Shown one piece after another: positions 43,942 to 51,309 of a DNA stretch of 64,000 bases. The translations under genes were made by a program, and so were the position numbers. Each line of letters begins with the position of its first letter. The first letter of the stretch is position 1. Source of the stretch: Glycomyces algeriensis (lineage in GTDB: Bacteria; Actinomycetota; Actinomycetes; Mycobacteriales; Micromonosporaceae); the NCBI RefSeq assembly GCF_027622855.1, contig NZ_JAPZVR010000004.1:252021-316020 (forward strand), in the 5' to 3' direction. The notes below the pieces were generated by a model. It was given only the letters and a program-made list of their open reading frames with translations, was not told the origin of the DNA and did no database searches.

Positions 43942-45318
43942 CTAACCGACGGACTTGGCGGCCCGTGCGGGGTCAGTGCCTGCGGCGATGGCCTCGAACG
44001 GCTCGCGGCCGGCCTGGATTTCACCGAGTTGGACCATTTCGCGCTTCGTGAAGAAGCCGACGATCCAGTCCGCGAGGACGCGGCCCTTGCGGCCGGTCCC
44101 GGGCACGCGCGACAGGTGGTAGCCGCGGTGCATGAGCCAGGCGAGCAGGCCCTTGGCCTTGAAGCCGTAGGTGTTCGCGACGCCCTTGTACAGGCCGAGG
44201 CCGGCGACCGAGCCGATGTACTTGTGCTCGTACGGCTTGAGTTCGCGGCCGACGTGCTTGGCGTACACGTTGTCGGCGAGGATCGCGGCCTGGCGGACGG
44301 CGTGCTGCGCCGAAGGCGTGCACCAGTCCATCGGGAAGTCCGAGGTGTCCGGCACCTGCGTGGAGTCGCCGGCGCCCCAGGCGCCCTCGACGACCTCGCC
44401 GATGGTGTGCTGGCCGGCCTCGACGCCGGTGGCGACCTGGAGGCGCGTGTTGCACTCGAGGTGGCCGCGCGGGCCGATCGGCAGGTCCGACTTCTTCAGC
44501 ATCGGGTGCGGCATGACGCCGGCGGTCCAGATGATGGTGTCGGTGTCGAACTCCTCGCCGTCGGTCAGGACGACGTGGCCGTCGATGCACGACTTGAGCG
44601 TCGTGCCGAGCCGGATGTCGACGCCGCGCTTGGTGAGCTCGCGGGCCGCGTAGGCGCCCATCTCGGGGCCGACCTCGGGGAGGATCTTGTTCGCGTACTC
44701 GACGAGGTACCACTTGATCTCGTCGGCGTCGAGCATCGGGTAGTTCTTCACGATGTTCGCCGTGAGGTCCTCGAGCTCGCCGAGGGTCTCCGCACCGGCG
44801 AAGCCGCCGCCGACGGTCACGAACGTGAGGGCCTTGCGGCGCACGTCCGGGTCCTCGGTGGTGGCGGCGATGTCGAAGCGCTGGAGCACGTGGTTGCGCA
44901 GCCAGATGGCCTCGCCCATCGACTTGATGCCGATGGCGACGTCCGCCAGGCCCGGGATGGGCAGCGGGCGGGTGACAGAGCCGGGGGCGACGATGACCTC
45001 GTCGTACTCGACCTCGCGGGTGGGGCCGACGAACGGCTGCACGACGAGCTTGCGCTCGGCGTGGTCGATCTCGGTGACCGCACCGGTGAGGATGGTGCAG
45101 AGCTTGAGGGCCTGTCGGAGCGGCACAACACCGTGACGCGGGGAGATGGAGCCAGCGGCCGCCTCGGGCAGGAACGGCTGGTAGGTCATGTGCTGGTTGG
45201 GGTCGATGACCATCAGTTCAACTTGACCGCGCTTGATGTCGCTCTTCAAGAGCTTGCTCAAGCGTTCGGCAACGTAGAAACCGACGTGACCGGCACCTAT
45301 CACGACAATACGTTTCAC
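43942..45318 (-). CDS. ndh: Type II NADH dehydrogenase (NDH-2-like)
   Basis: A 458-residue FAD-dependent oxidoreductase with two dinucleotide folds: FAD site 'KRIVVIGAGHVGFYVAERLS' at the N-terminus and NADH site 'LTFVTVGGGFAGAETLGELE' (about residues 165-184), plus 'DTIIWTAGVMPHP' and 'EGAWGAGDSTQVPD' near the second FAD contact. The C-terminal region 'GLGLYKGVANTYGFKAKGLL' is the membrane-associating part typical of NDH-2. It passes electrons from NADH to menaquinone without proton pumping. Length fits. It precedes mtrAB-lpqB but is separated from it by a hairpin. Confidence 0.92.
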   Translation of the reverse strand: MKRIVVIGAGHVGFYVAERLSKLLKSDIKRGQVELMVIDPNQHMTYQPFLPEAAAGSISPRHGVVPLRQALKLCTILTGAVTEIDHAERKLVVQPFVGPTREVEYDEVIVAPGSVTRPLPIPGLADVAIGIKSMGEAIWLRNHVLQRFDIAATTEDPDVRRKALTFVTVGGGFAGAETLGELEDLTANIVKNYPMLDADEIKWYLVEYANKILPEVGPEMGAYAARELTKRGVDIRLGTTLKSCIDGHVVLTDGEEFDTDTIIWTAGVMPHPMLKKSDLPIGPRGHLECNTRLQVATGVEAGQHTIGEVVEGAWGAGDSTQVPDTSDFPMDWCTPSAQHAVRQAAILADNVYAKHVGRELKPYEHKYIGSVAGLGLYKGVANTYGFKAKGLLAWLMHRGYHLSRVPGTGRKGRVLADWIVGFFTKREMVQLGEIQAGREPFEAIAAGTDPARAAKSVG

Positions 45319-45338
45319 GGGTTCAATTCTGTCCTTAC

Positions 45339-45953
45339 TCAGGGGTTCTTGTGTAGGGAACGCGCGAGGACGTAGATCACTGTTACCGCTGCCCCGATCC
45401 CGGCCGCGATGACGAGACCGGCGGCGAGCCCGGTGAAATACGCGGTGAACAGGGCCAGGGTACCGGCCACGGCCACTGTCGACGCAATGACGAGCCCCAG
45501 GTGGCGGGCCCAGGTGAGGATGATCTCACCGTCCATTGCGGTAGTTGTTCGGAAGCGCTGGGTGACGGCCGCCGTGGCGTGGGCGGTGTACAGCAGGCAG
45601 GCGATGGCGGTGGCCGTCCACAATGACGGGTCGCCGTCGTTCAGGGCGCCGCTGACGAGCCACGAGGCGAGCACGAACAGGATCGCGAACGTGGTCGCGA
45701 TCCCTCCCGGCAGCAGGGCCGCGACCAGGGCGAAGAGCGCGGCGGCGCCCACGTAGAAGCCGGCGGCGGCCCATTCGAACGGGACGGCGATCTCGGCGGC
45801 GATGAACAGCGGCAGCGCGATCGCGAGCCGCAGGAGGACCCCGGCGGGCGCGACCCGCCGGGCCCAGGAGACGCTGCCGGCCTTACCGGCTTTGAGGCGC
45901 TCGCGGGCGCCGTCGGCGAGGGCCTGGACGAGGCCGCGGCGGACATCGCTCAT
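45339..45953 (-). CDS. Hypothetical polytopic membrane protein
   Basis: A 204-residue protein with five to six hydrophobic segments after a basic 34-residue N-terminus ('VLLRLAIALPLFIAAEIAV', 'AAGFYVGAAALFALVAALLP', 'GGIATTFAILFVLASWLVSG', 'TAIACLLYTAHATAAV' and a long final pair). No family is recognised. It is in the same direction as the DUF58-MoxR operon upstream (127 bp away, across a repeat array) and 20 bp before ndh, so it could belong to either transcript. Confidence 0.75.
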   Translation of the reverse strand: MSDVRRGLVQALADGARERLKAGKAGSVSWARRVAPAGVLLRLAIALPLFIAAEIAVPFEWAAAGFYVGAAALFALVAALLPGGIATTFAILFVLASWLVSGALNDGDPSLWTATAIACLLYTAHATAAVTQRFRTTTAMDGEIILTWARHLGLVIASTVAVAGTLALFTAYFTGLAAGLVIAAGIGAAVTVIYVLARSLHKNP

Positions 45954-45955
45954 TT

Positions 45956-46080
45956 ATGACTCGCAAGCTTCGTCAAGCGGCTCATCCATGCCTCGCAAGC
46001 TTCGTCGAGGAGGTTCGGCCATGCCCCGCAGGTATCGACATCGGGGCTCGTTCCTGACTCGCGCACCTCGTCAAGAGTGC
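45956..46080. repeat. 33-bp repeat family, locus C (four diverged copies)
   Basis: Four units with periods of 32-33 bp, cores CTCGCAAGCTTCGTC and CCTCGCAAGCTTCGTCG, in plus orientation; the last two are strongly diverged. They fill the whole gap between the DUF58 gene and the membrane-protein gene. One frame reads MPRKLRRGGSA-MPRRYRHRGSF, comparable to MARKLRQECSF at locus B. Confidence 0.85.
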
Positions 46081-47442
46081 TCATCGGTAGCGCCTCCGGT
46101 TCAGTTCGGCGAGCACGTTGTCGAGCGATGCCGAACCCTGCCAGGGCTCGACGGCGACGCCGAGGTCGCGCAGCTCCATCACGGTGTTGGCCCGCGAGAG
46201 CCGCCACAGCCGCTCCGCATACGGCGTCCAATATGTACGTTCCGGCGGCGAGACGTGCGGCGGGAGCGTGTCGACGCAGAGCACCGGCCGCCCGGCGCGG
46301 GCGATCGCGGCGATCAGGGCCAGCGAGCGGTCGGTGAGCAGCGGCGTGAACACCACGTTCAGGCTGCGCTGCCCGGCGAGCTGGCGGCGCAGCATCTCGG
46401 GCGAGGGCGGCAGCGGGTCTGCCGGCATGTCGACCGAGGCGAGCCAGCGGAGCGTCGCGGCCGCGTGGCGGCGACCGGCCCCGGCCCGCATCCGGCGCCC
46501 GCGGGCGCCGAACTCGATGCAGGCCACGCGGTCGCCTTGGAGCGCGTAGTGCGAGGCCACGGCCCCGGCGGCGCGCACGGTGAGGTCCGCGATCGAGGGC
46601 GCGCCGTCCAGGCCACCGGAGATACCGGCCTCGACCTGGAGGTCGAGGATCAGGGTCACGTCGGTGTCGCGTTCGGAGAGCGTGGCGTTGACGTACAGGT
46701 CCTGGGTGCGCATCGAGGTGCGCCAGTCGATGCGGCGGAGGCGGTCGCCCGGCTGGTAGAGCCGGACCTCGGCGAGCTCGCCGGAGTCGCCGCCGCGCCG
46801 GGAGCGGTGCACGCCCGTCACGCCGTCGGCGAACGGCAGGGACTCGGCCGAGTCGAACCAGTCGGGGACCGGCAGGACCCACACGGTCGCGCCGTGCAGG
46901 CGCTGCACCGTGGTCTCGAGCAGGCCGCCGCACGCGATCGAGCGGACGTGGATCGGGCCGAGGTGGTGGCCGCCCCAGCGGCGGGCCCGCCCGGCCACGA
47001 CCATCTCGCGGCCTGAGGCGGGGCCGAGGCGCTCGGCGAAGTCGCCCTTGCCGGTGTGCAGGTCGATCCAGGAGTCGGCGGCCGCGGTGACCAGCGTGGT
47101 GACCGCGATCGGCTCGGGATTGACGACGGTCAGGGCCGCGGCGGCGGTCGCGCCCTCGGCCGTCGTGGCGTCGTCCAAGGGGACGAGCCGGGCCTCGGGC
47201 GGGCGCGTGGGCCGCTGCTGGAGCAGCATCGCGGTGCCGATCGCGAAGGGCGCAGCAATGAGCACCAGGTCGATCCGGCCGAACGCGACCGAGACGAGCA
47301 GGCACACCGCGACCAGCACAACGGCGCGCGTCAGGGCCGGCGTGCGGCGCCACGTCACCGGAGGCTCGGTATGCAGCGCCCGGCCGACGGGCTGCGCGCT
47401 GTCAGTGCGCAGGCTGAGCGCGGGATCGCCGATCGCTGTCAT
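46081..47442 (-). CDS. DUF58 domain-containing protein
   Basis: A 453-residue protein with two membrane helices (about residues 38-70: 'AVVLVAVCLLVSVAFG' and 'LVLIAAPFAIGTAMLL'), a beta-rich middle, and the DUF58 core 'LYQPGDRLRRIDWRTSMRTQ' (about residues 228-247) followed by a vWA-like region ('DVTLILDLQVEAGISG', with an Asp-x-Leu metal-site variant). DUF58 proteins accompany MoxR ATPases and are thought to act in complex assembly or maturation. The start overlaps the moxR stop by four bases. Confidence 0.9.
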   Translation of the reverse strand: MTAIGDPALSLRTDSAQPVGRALHTEPPVTWRRTPALTRAVVLVAVCLLVSVAFGRIDLVLIAAPFAIGTAMLLQQRPTRPPEARLVPLDDATTAEGATAAAALTVVNPEPIAVTTLVTAAADSWIDLHTGKGDFAERLGPASGREMVVAGRARRWGGHHLGPIHVRSIACGGLLETTVQRLHGATVWVLPVPDWFDSAESLPFADGVTGVHRSRRGGDSGELAEVRLYQPGDRLRRIDWRTSMRTQDLYVNATLSERDTDVTLILDLQVEAGISGGLDGAPSIADLTVRAAGAVASHYALQGDRVACIEFGARGRRMRAGAGRRHAAATLRWLASVDMPADPLPPSPEMLRRQLAGQRSLNVVFTPLLTDRSLALIAAIARAGRPVLCVDTLPPHVSPPERTYWTPYAERLWRLSRANTVMELRDLGVAVEPWQGSASLDNVLAELNRRRYR

Positions 47443-48434
47443 TGCTGAGCTGAGTACGTGGGGGCCTGGGCGGTCTGGGGCGCTTCGACGCCGAGGCAGA
47501 TGTCGGCGACCACGGAGGCCGGGTCGATGCGGCGCATCCAGAGCTCGGGCTTGAGGGTGATGCGGTGGGCGAGGGCCGCGCCCGCGACGCCCTTGACGTC
47601 GTCAGGGGTCACGAAGTCGCGCCCAGCGAGGACCGCCAGCGCGCGGGAGGCCAGCAGCAGCGCGAGGGATCCGCGCGGCGAGGCGCCGACCTGGACCTGG
47701 GCGTGGCCGCGGGTCGCGGTGGTGATGGCGACCATGTAGCGGCCGACCGAGTCCTCGACGGTGACGTTCTCGAGGGCGCGCTGCATGCCGACGAGCGTCG
47801 GGGCGTCGATGACGGGCGCGAGGTCGACGGTCTCGGCGCGGCGGGAGAGGCGGCGCTGCAGGACCTCCCACTCCTCGTCGGGGGTGGGGTAGCCGAAGGA
47901 GACGCGCAGCAGGAAGCGGTCGAGCTGCGCTTCGGGGAGCTGGTAGGTGCCCTCGAACTCGACGGGGTTGGAGGTGGCGAGGACTGTGAAGGGCTCGGGC
48001 AGCAGGTGCGTGTCGCCCTCGACCGAGACCTGGCGCTCCTGCATGGCCTCGAGGAGCGCCGACTGGGTCTTCGGGGGCGTCCGGTTGATCTCGTCGGCGA
48101 GCAGGAGGTTGGTGTGGACGGGTCCCTTGCGGTAGACGAACTCACCGCTCTTCTGGTTGTAGAGGAGGGAGCCGGTGACGTCGGCGGGCAGCAGGTCGGG
48201 GGTGAACTGGAGGCGCCGGAAGTCGAGTCCGAGGCTCTGGGCGAAGCAGCGGGCGGTCAGCGTCTTGCCGAGGCCGGGGAGGTCTTCGAGGAGGATGTGG
48301 CCGCCGGCGAGGATCCCGGCGAGGACCAGCTTCAGCGGCTCCTCCTTGCCGACGATGACCGATTGGACGGACTTGAGGACCGCGCTCGCGTGGTCGGCGA
48401 CCTGGTCGAGGCTGATGTTCGGGGTGTCTGTCAT
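47439..48434 (-). CDS. moxR: MoxR family AAA+ ATPase
   Basis: A 331-residue AAA+ ATPase. Walker A 'LEDLPGLGKTLTAR' (about residues 49-62), Walker B 'LLLADEINRTPPKTQSALLE', sensor 1 'FTVLATSNPVEFEGTYQLPE' and the arginine finger in 'AQLDRFLLRV'; the lid contains 'GASPRGSLALLLASRALAVL'. MoxR proteins work as chaperone-like ATPases with vWA/DUF58 partners. ATG 48434 has a GGAGATC ribosome site and overlaps the preceding stop (ATGA), and its own end overlaps DUF58. Confidence 0.95.
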   Translation of the reverse strand: MTDTPNISLDQVADHASAVLKSVQSVIVGKEEPLKLVLAGILAGGHILLEDLPGLGKTLTARCFAQSLGLDFRRLQFTPDLLPADVTGSLLYNQKSGEFVYRKGPVHTNLLLADEINRTPPKTQSALLEAMQERQVSVEGDTHLLPEPFTVLATSNPVEFEGTYQLPEAQLDRFLLRVSFGYPTPDEEWEVLQRRLSRRAETVDLAPVIDAPTLVGMQRALENVTVEDSVGRYMVAITTATRGHAQVQVGASPRGSLALLLASRALAVLAGRDFVTPDDVKGVAGAALAHRITLKPELWMRRIDPASVVADICLGVEAPQTAQAPTYSAQQ

Positions 48435-48943
48435 GAGATCTCCTCGATGGCTTGCAGGTGTTCGCCGAGCTGCCGAGGGGTCGGGCAGTCGGGCGCAGGT
48501 TGGGTCAGGAACAGGAACGTGCGCTCCCCGAGGAGTTCGCGGCACTGGTCGGGCTGGTCGGCGAGGGAGAGGCCGCGGCGGAGCCGGAGGCGTTCGGAGG
48601 CGACCTCGACGAGCTGCTGCTTCGCGTTCGTGCCTTCGAAGCGGCCGGGCTTGGCCTCGGCGAAGATGAGCCGGTCCTCCCAGCGGTTGACCTCGGTGAA
48701 GGGGCGCCAGCTGGGTTCGTTCACCGTGGTGGTGGCGAGCGGCGGGGCGGGCTGGTTGTCGGCGCGCATCCCGTTCACGACGGAGTTGGCGAGCAGTGCG
48801 GCGAGGGCGAGCAGGACGAGCTGCCAGATCGCGAAGTCGACGCCGCTGAGGCGGGCGGCGCCCCAGAAGACGACGGCCAGCGCGACGGCGCCGACGGCGG
48901 GCCACAGTTTGAGGCGCCCGAAGGGGGCGAGGAACTCCTTCAT
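48431..48943 (-). CDS. Two-helix membrane protein of the MoxR operon
   Basis: A 170-residue protein with two N-terminal membrane helices ('LWPAVGAVALAVVFWGAA' and 'IWQLVLLALAALLANSVVNG') and a 110-residue cytoplasmic part ('WEDRLIFAEAKPGRFEGTNA', 'CRELLGERTFLFLTQPAPDC'). I recognise no named domain; a protein of this build regularly sits between DUF4129 and moxR genes in actinobacteria. Start ATG 48943 and stop both overlap neighbouring genes by four bases, so it is an obligate operon member. Confidence 0.82.
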   Translation of the reverse strand: MKEFLAPFGRLKLWPAVGAVALAVVFWGAARLSGVDFAIWQLVLLALAALLANSVVNGMRADNQPAPPLATTTVNEPSWRPFTEVNRWEDRLIFAEAKPGRFEGTNAKQQLVEVASERLRLRRGLSLADQPDQCRELLGERTFLFLTQPAPDCPTPRQLGEHLQAIEEIS

Positions 48944-49665
48944 CGGCTCACCCTGAGTCCGAGCTGGGCCTGGAGTGCGATGAGCGCGTCGCGGGCCTGG
49001 TCGCGGTCGGCTTCGACGACTTGGTGCGGCGAGTAGCGGGCGCGGAGGTAGGCCTCGGAGAGGCGGCGGAGCGCGGCGCCGTCGAGTTCGTGGCGGACCA
49101 GGAGTTTGCGGACGAGGTCCGCGGGGGTGTCGGAGGATTCGCGTTCGATCCCGACGGCTTCGGAGGCCCGCTCGAAGTGCAGCCAGCAGGCCATGATGGC
49201 GGCGCGGGGGTCGTCGCCGAGGTCCATCTCGGCGAGCGCGGCGTTGACGGCCTCTTCGACGAGGTTGAAGTCCCGGTGCAGGTACTCGGGTTCGGGGTCC
49301 GCGATGCCGCTGCTGGGCGGCGCGTCGGTGAGCCAGTCGATGAGCTTGCGCGTCAGGAAAAGCAGTACGAAGAAGAGCGGGACGCCCACGAGGATGCCGA
49401 GGACCACCCAGGAGACCCAGGCGGGAAGCGAGACCGATTCGGGTGGCAGGGCCGCGTCCGTCGCGGTGGGCAGCTCTTGCGTCTCCAGCCGGTCCGGCGG
49501 GAGCGAGTCCTGCCCGCCGGTCGCCGACGGCACCTCGGCCTCGTTCCACTGCAGCCCGGCCCCTTGCGCGGCCAAGCCGACGACCAGCAGCGCGGCGACC
49601 ACCACGAGCACGGGCGTCCAGCGCCTGAGCGCGGTTCGCCACCGCTGCGTTTCGGGGTGCGCCAT
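48940..49665 (-). CDS. DUF4129 domain-containing protein
   Basis: A 241-residue membrane protein, first gene of the operon. Two helices ('VLVVVAALLVVGLAAQGA' at about 20-37 and 'WVSWVVLGILVGVPLFFVLL' at about 83-102) flank an extracytoplasmic loop. The cytoplasmic C-terminal DUF4129 domain has 'AAIMACWLHFERASEAVGIE', 'SSDTPADLVRKLLVRHELDG' and 'LSEAYLRARYSPHQV', the family signature ending in Arg-Tyr-Ser. It resembles the C-terminus of transglutaminase-like DUF4129 proteins. ATG 49665 follows GAGGT. Confidence 0.9.
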   Translation of the reverse strand: MAHPETQRWRTALRRWTPVLVVVAALLVVGLAAQGAGLQWNEAEVPSATGGQDSLPPDRLETQELPTATDAALPPESVSLPAWVSWVVLGILVGVPLFFVLLFLTRKLIDWLTDAPPSSGIADPEPEYLHRDFNLVEEAVNAALAEMDLGDDPRAAIMACWLHFERASEAVGIERESSDTPADLVRKLLVRHELDGAALRRLSEAYLRARYSPHQVVEADRDQARDALIALQAQLGLRVSR

Positions 49666-49805
49666 ACGGGACCTCAAGGGGTGCTCGTCTTCCGGGGTTT
49701 ACGCGCCCACCTTATGCCAGCCCCGCTGCAACCGCCTACCACCCCAGATCGCCGTACGTGTCCACACCCGCAAATTCCTCATGCAAGGAATGCAGCGATG
49801 TAGCG

Positions 49806-49834
49806 TTGCGTTTATTGCGATTACTTCGTATAAT
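49806..49834 (+). promoter_or_regulatory. Promoter of the toxin-antitoxin remnant
   Basis: TTGCGT (49806-49811), 17-bp spacer, perfect TATAAT (49829-49834), then the ribosome site AGGAGGT at 49841. CGATTA occurs on both sides of the -10 and could be an operator for the encoded DNA-binding protein. The A/T-rich style differs from most of the window. Confidence 0.75.
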
Positions 49835-49852
49835 TCGATTAGGAGGTGCAAC

Positions 49853-50308
49853 ATGACTAGACCCCTGATAGTCAGCTCCGTACAGCCGGAAGAGGTCGAT
49901 GCCGAGACGGTCCAGCGCGCCCTTCGGCGCATCAAGGACTTCCTGGTAAAGCAGCATGAGACCGAGTTGGTCGAGGTTCTCGTTGAGCACGGGCAGACTT
50001 CGCTGGTGCTGCCGCGGCCGACGGTGACGCTGTTCGCTCAGATCCTCGCTCAATTGGCGGAAGGTCGGGGTGTATCGGTCATTCCCTCAGAGGCCGAGCT
50101 GACGACACAGCAAGCCGCAGACCTGCTCGGCGTCTCGAGGCCCTACATGATTCGCCTGCTCGAAGAAGAGAAGATCCCGCACCGCAAAGTCGGAAAGCAT
50201 CGGCGGGTACCACTGGCGGAGATCCTGACCTACCAGCGACGCGACGACGAACACCGCCGCAAGACAGTTGACGAGCTCGGCGAGCTGGGCCAGGAGCTGG
50301 GGACCTGA
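49853..50308 (+). CDS. Excisionase-type HTH antitoxin
   Basis: A 151-residue protein with an AlpA/excisionase-like helix-turn-helix near the C-terminus ('ELTTQQAADLLGVSRPYMIR', then 'LLEEEKIPHRKVGKHRRVPL'). The N-terminal 80 residues are helical and probably bind the partner. Proteins of this build are the antitoxins of PIN-domain toxins encoded immediately downstream, as here (2 bp gap). Lower G/C than neighbouring genes and a strong promoter suggest it came by transfer. The partner toxin is defective (see next), so this may now be only an autoregulated DNA-binding protein. Confidence 0.85.
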   Translation: MTRPLIVSSVQPEEVDAETVQRALRRIKDFLVKQHETELVEVLVEHGQTSLVLPRPTVTLFAQILAQLAEGRGVSVIPSEAELTTQQAADLLGVSRPYMIRLLEEEKIPHRKVGKHRRVPLAEILTYQRRDDEHRRKTVDELGELGQELGT

Positions 50309-50310
50309 CC

Positions 50311-50610
50311 TTGCCGCTGCGAGCGATATATGACGCGAACATCCTCTACCCGAACACGCTGCGCGACATTCTCATTCGTGTCGCGCAGGAAGGTCTCGCA
50401 CAGGCGCGTTGGACAGAGAAGATCCTCGACGAGATGCAGGGTGCACTCACACGGAATCGGCCGGACATCGCGCCGCGCAAACTGCTGCGACTTCGCGAAC
50501 TCATGGTCGGCTCTGTGCGCGACTGCCTCGTAAACGGCTACGAGCCCTTGATCGACGCGCTCGAGCATTCAGGCCTGATTGAAGCCGCCGCGGCGCTCCG
50601 CCTCAGCTGA
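50311..50610 (+). pseudogene. PIN-domain toxin with internal deletion
   Basis: A 99-residue product. Residues 1-82 match the start of PIN toxins of this class ('LRAIYDANILYPNTLRDILI', with the first catalytic Asp8, then 'LDEMQGALTRNRPDIAPRKL'). After 'CLVNGYEPLID' the text jumps directly to 'ALEHSGLIEAAAALR', which in full-length relatives of about 180 residues is the extreme C-terminus. The missing block (about 80 codons) contains the conserved Pro-Asp-x-x-Asp-Arg-His region with the remaining acidic metal ligands. The reading frame is kept. TTG 50311 is the start. Nuclease activity is therefore unlikely. Full-length comparison is from memory. Confidence 0.7.
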
Positions 50611-50637
50611 AGCGGTTCCTGTGCGCCCAGCTCCGGT

Positions 50638-51066
50638 TCAGGAGAAGCGGGTGACGAAGCGGCTCTGCCAGGGGGTCTCGACGGCTCTCGGGGCGTAGTT
50701 GGCGCGGACGTAGGCGACCGCCTCGGAGGCGGGGACGCCGTCGAGGACGGCGAGGCAGGCGAGGGCGGTGCCGGTGCGACCGTGTCCGCCGTGGCAGGCG
50801 AACTCGACGCGTTCGGTCTCGGTGCGTGCCCAGGCGGCGCGGAGGGCGGTGGCGAACGCCGGCTTGTCGCTGGGGAGGCGGAAGTCGGGCCAGCGGACCC
50901 ACTCGGACTCCCACGCGACGACGGGCGGTTCCTTGCCTAGGAGGTAGAGCGCGAACTCCGGCGTCGGGCCTTCCGGTAGGGGCTTGGCGAGCCCGCGGCC
51001 GCGGACGAGGCGGCCGGACGGCAGGCGCATGACGCCGGGGGCGGCGGGGTCCCAGGTTTCCTTCAT
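50638..51066 (-). CDS. Protein-tyrosine phosphatase family protein
   Basis: A 142-residue (or 154 if ATG 51102 is used) small phosphatase. The P-loop is 'FACHGGHGRTGTALACLAVL', i.e. Cys-x5-Arg-Thr-Gly preceded by Phe-Ala rather than the usual Val-His, and a likely general-acid Asp lies in 'WVRWPDFRLPSD'. Size and loop resemble the swiss-army-knife/dual-specificity phosphatases common in actinobacteria. Targets unknown. It stands alone, convergent with the toxin remnant and 28 bp from it. Confidence 0.83.
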   Translation of the reverse strand: MKETWDPAAPGVMRLPSGRLVRGRGLAKPLPEGPTPEFALYLLGKEPPVVAWESEWVRWPDFRLPSDKPAFATALRAAWARTETERVEFACHGGHGRTGTALACLAVLDGVPASEAVAYVRANYAPRAVETPWQSRFVTRFS

Positions 51067-51123
51067 CCTCTGGAATCTACTGCGTGCCAACGACTCGGGC
51101 ATCGGGAACGTTACGAGAAGAGA

Positions 51124-51263
51124 GCGGTGGGTTCATCAGGCATCGGCCGAGTTGAGGAAAGGTGCGGTGGGTTCATCGGGCATGGGCCGTGTTGAGGAAA
51201 GGCGCGGCGAGTTCATCAGGGCATCGGCCGCGGTGCGGCAATGGTGCGGTGGGTTATCGGGGG
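51124..51263. repeat. 40-bp tandem repeat
   Basis: Units starting GCGGTGGGTTCATCAGGCAT at 51124, 51164, 51204 and a partial at 51246; period 40, 40, 42 bp. The array fills the space between the phosphatase start and the terminator of the MFS gene, that is, upstream of the phosphatase gene. Confidence 0.92.
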
Positions 51264-51291
51264 CAGCGTGCCGAGCGGGCGGTGCGCTGCC
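51262..51291. terminator. Hairpin behind the MFS gene
   Basis: GGCAGCG (51262-51268) pairs with CGCTGCC (51285-51291) across a 16-base G/C-rich loop, 19 bp behind the MFS stop on the minus strand. Moderate evidence. Confidence 0.5.
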
Positions 51292-51309
51292 GGGGCTGAA
51301 TGCGGTCGC

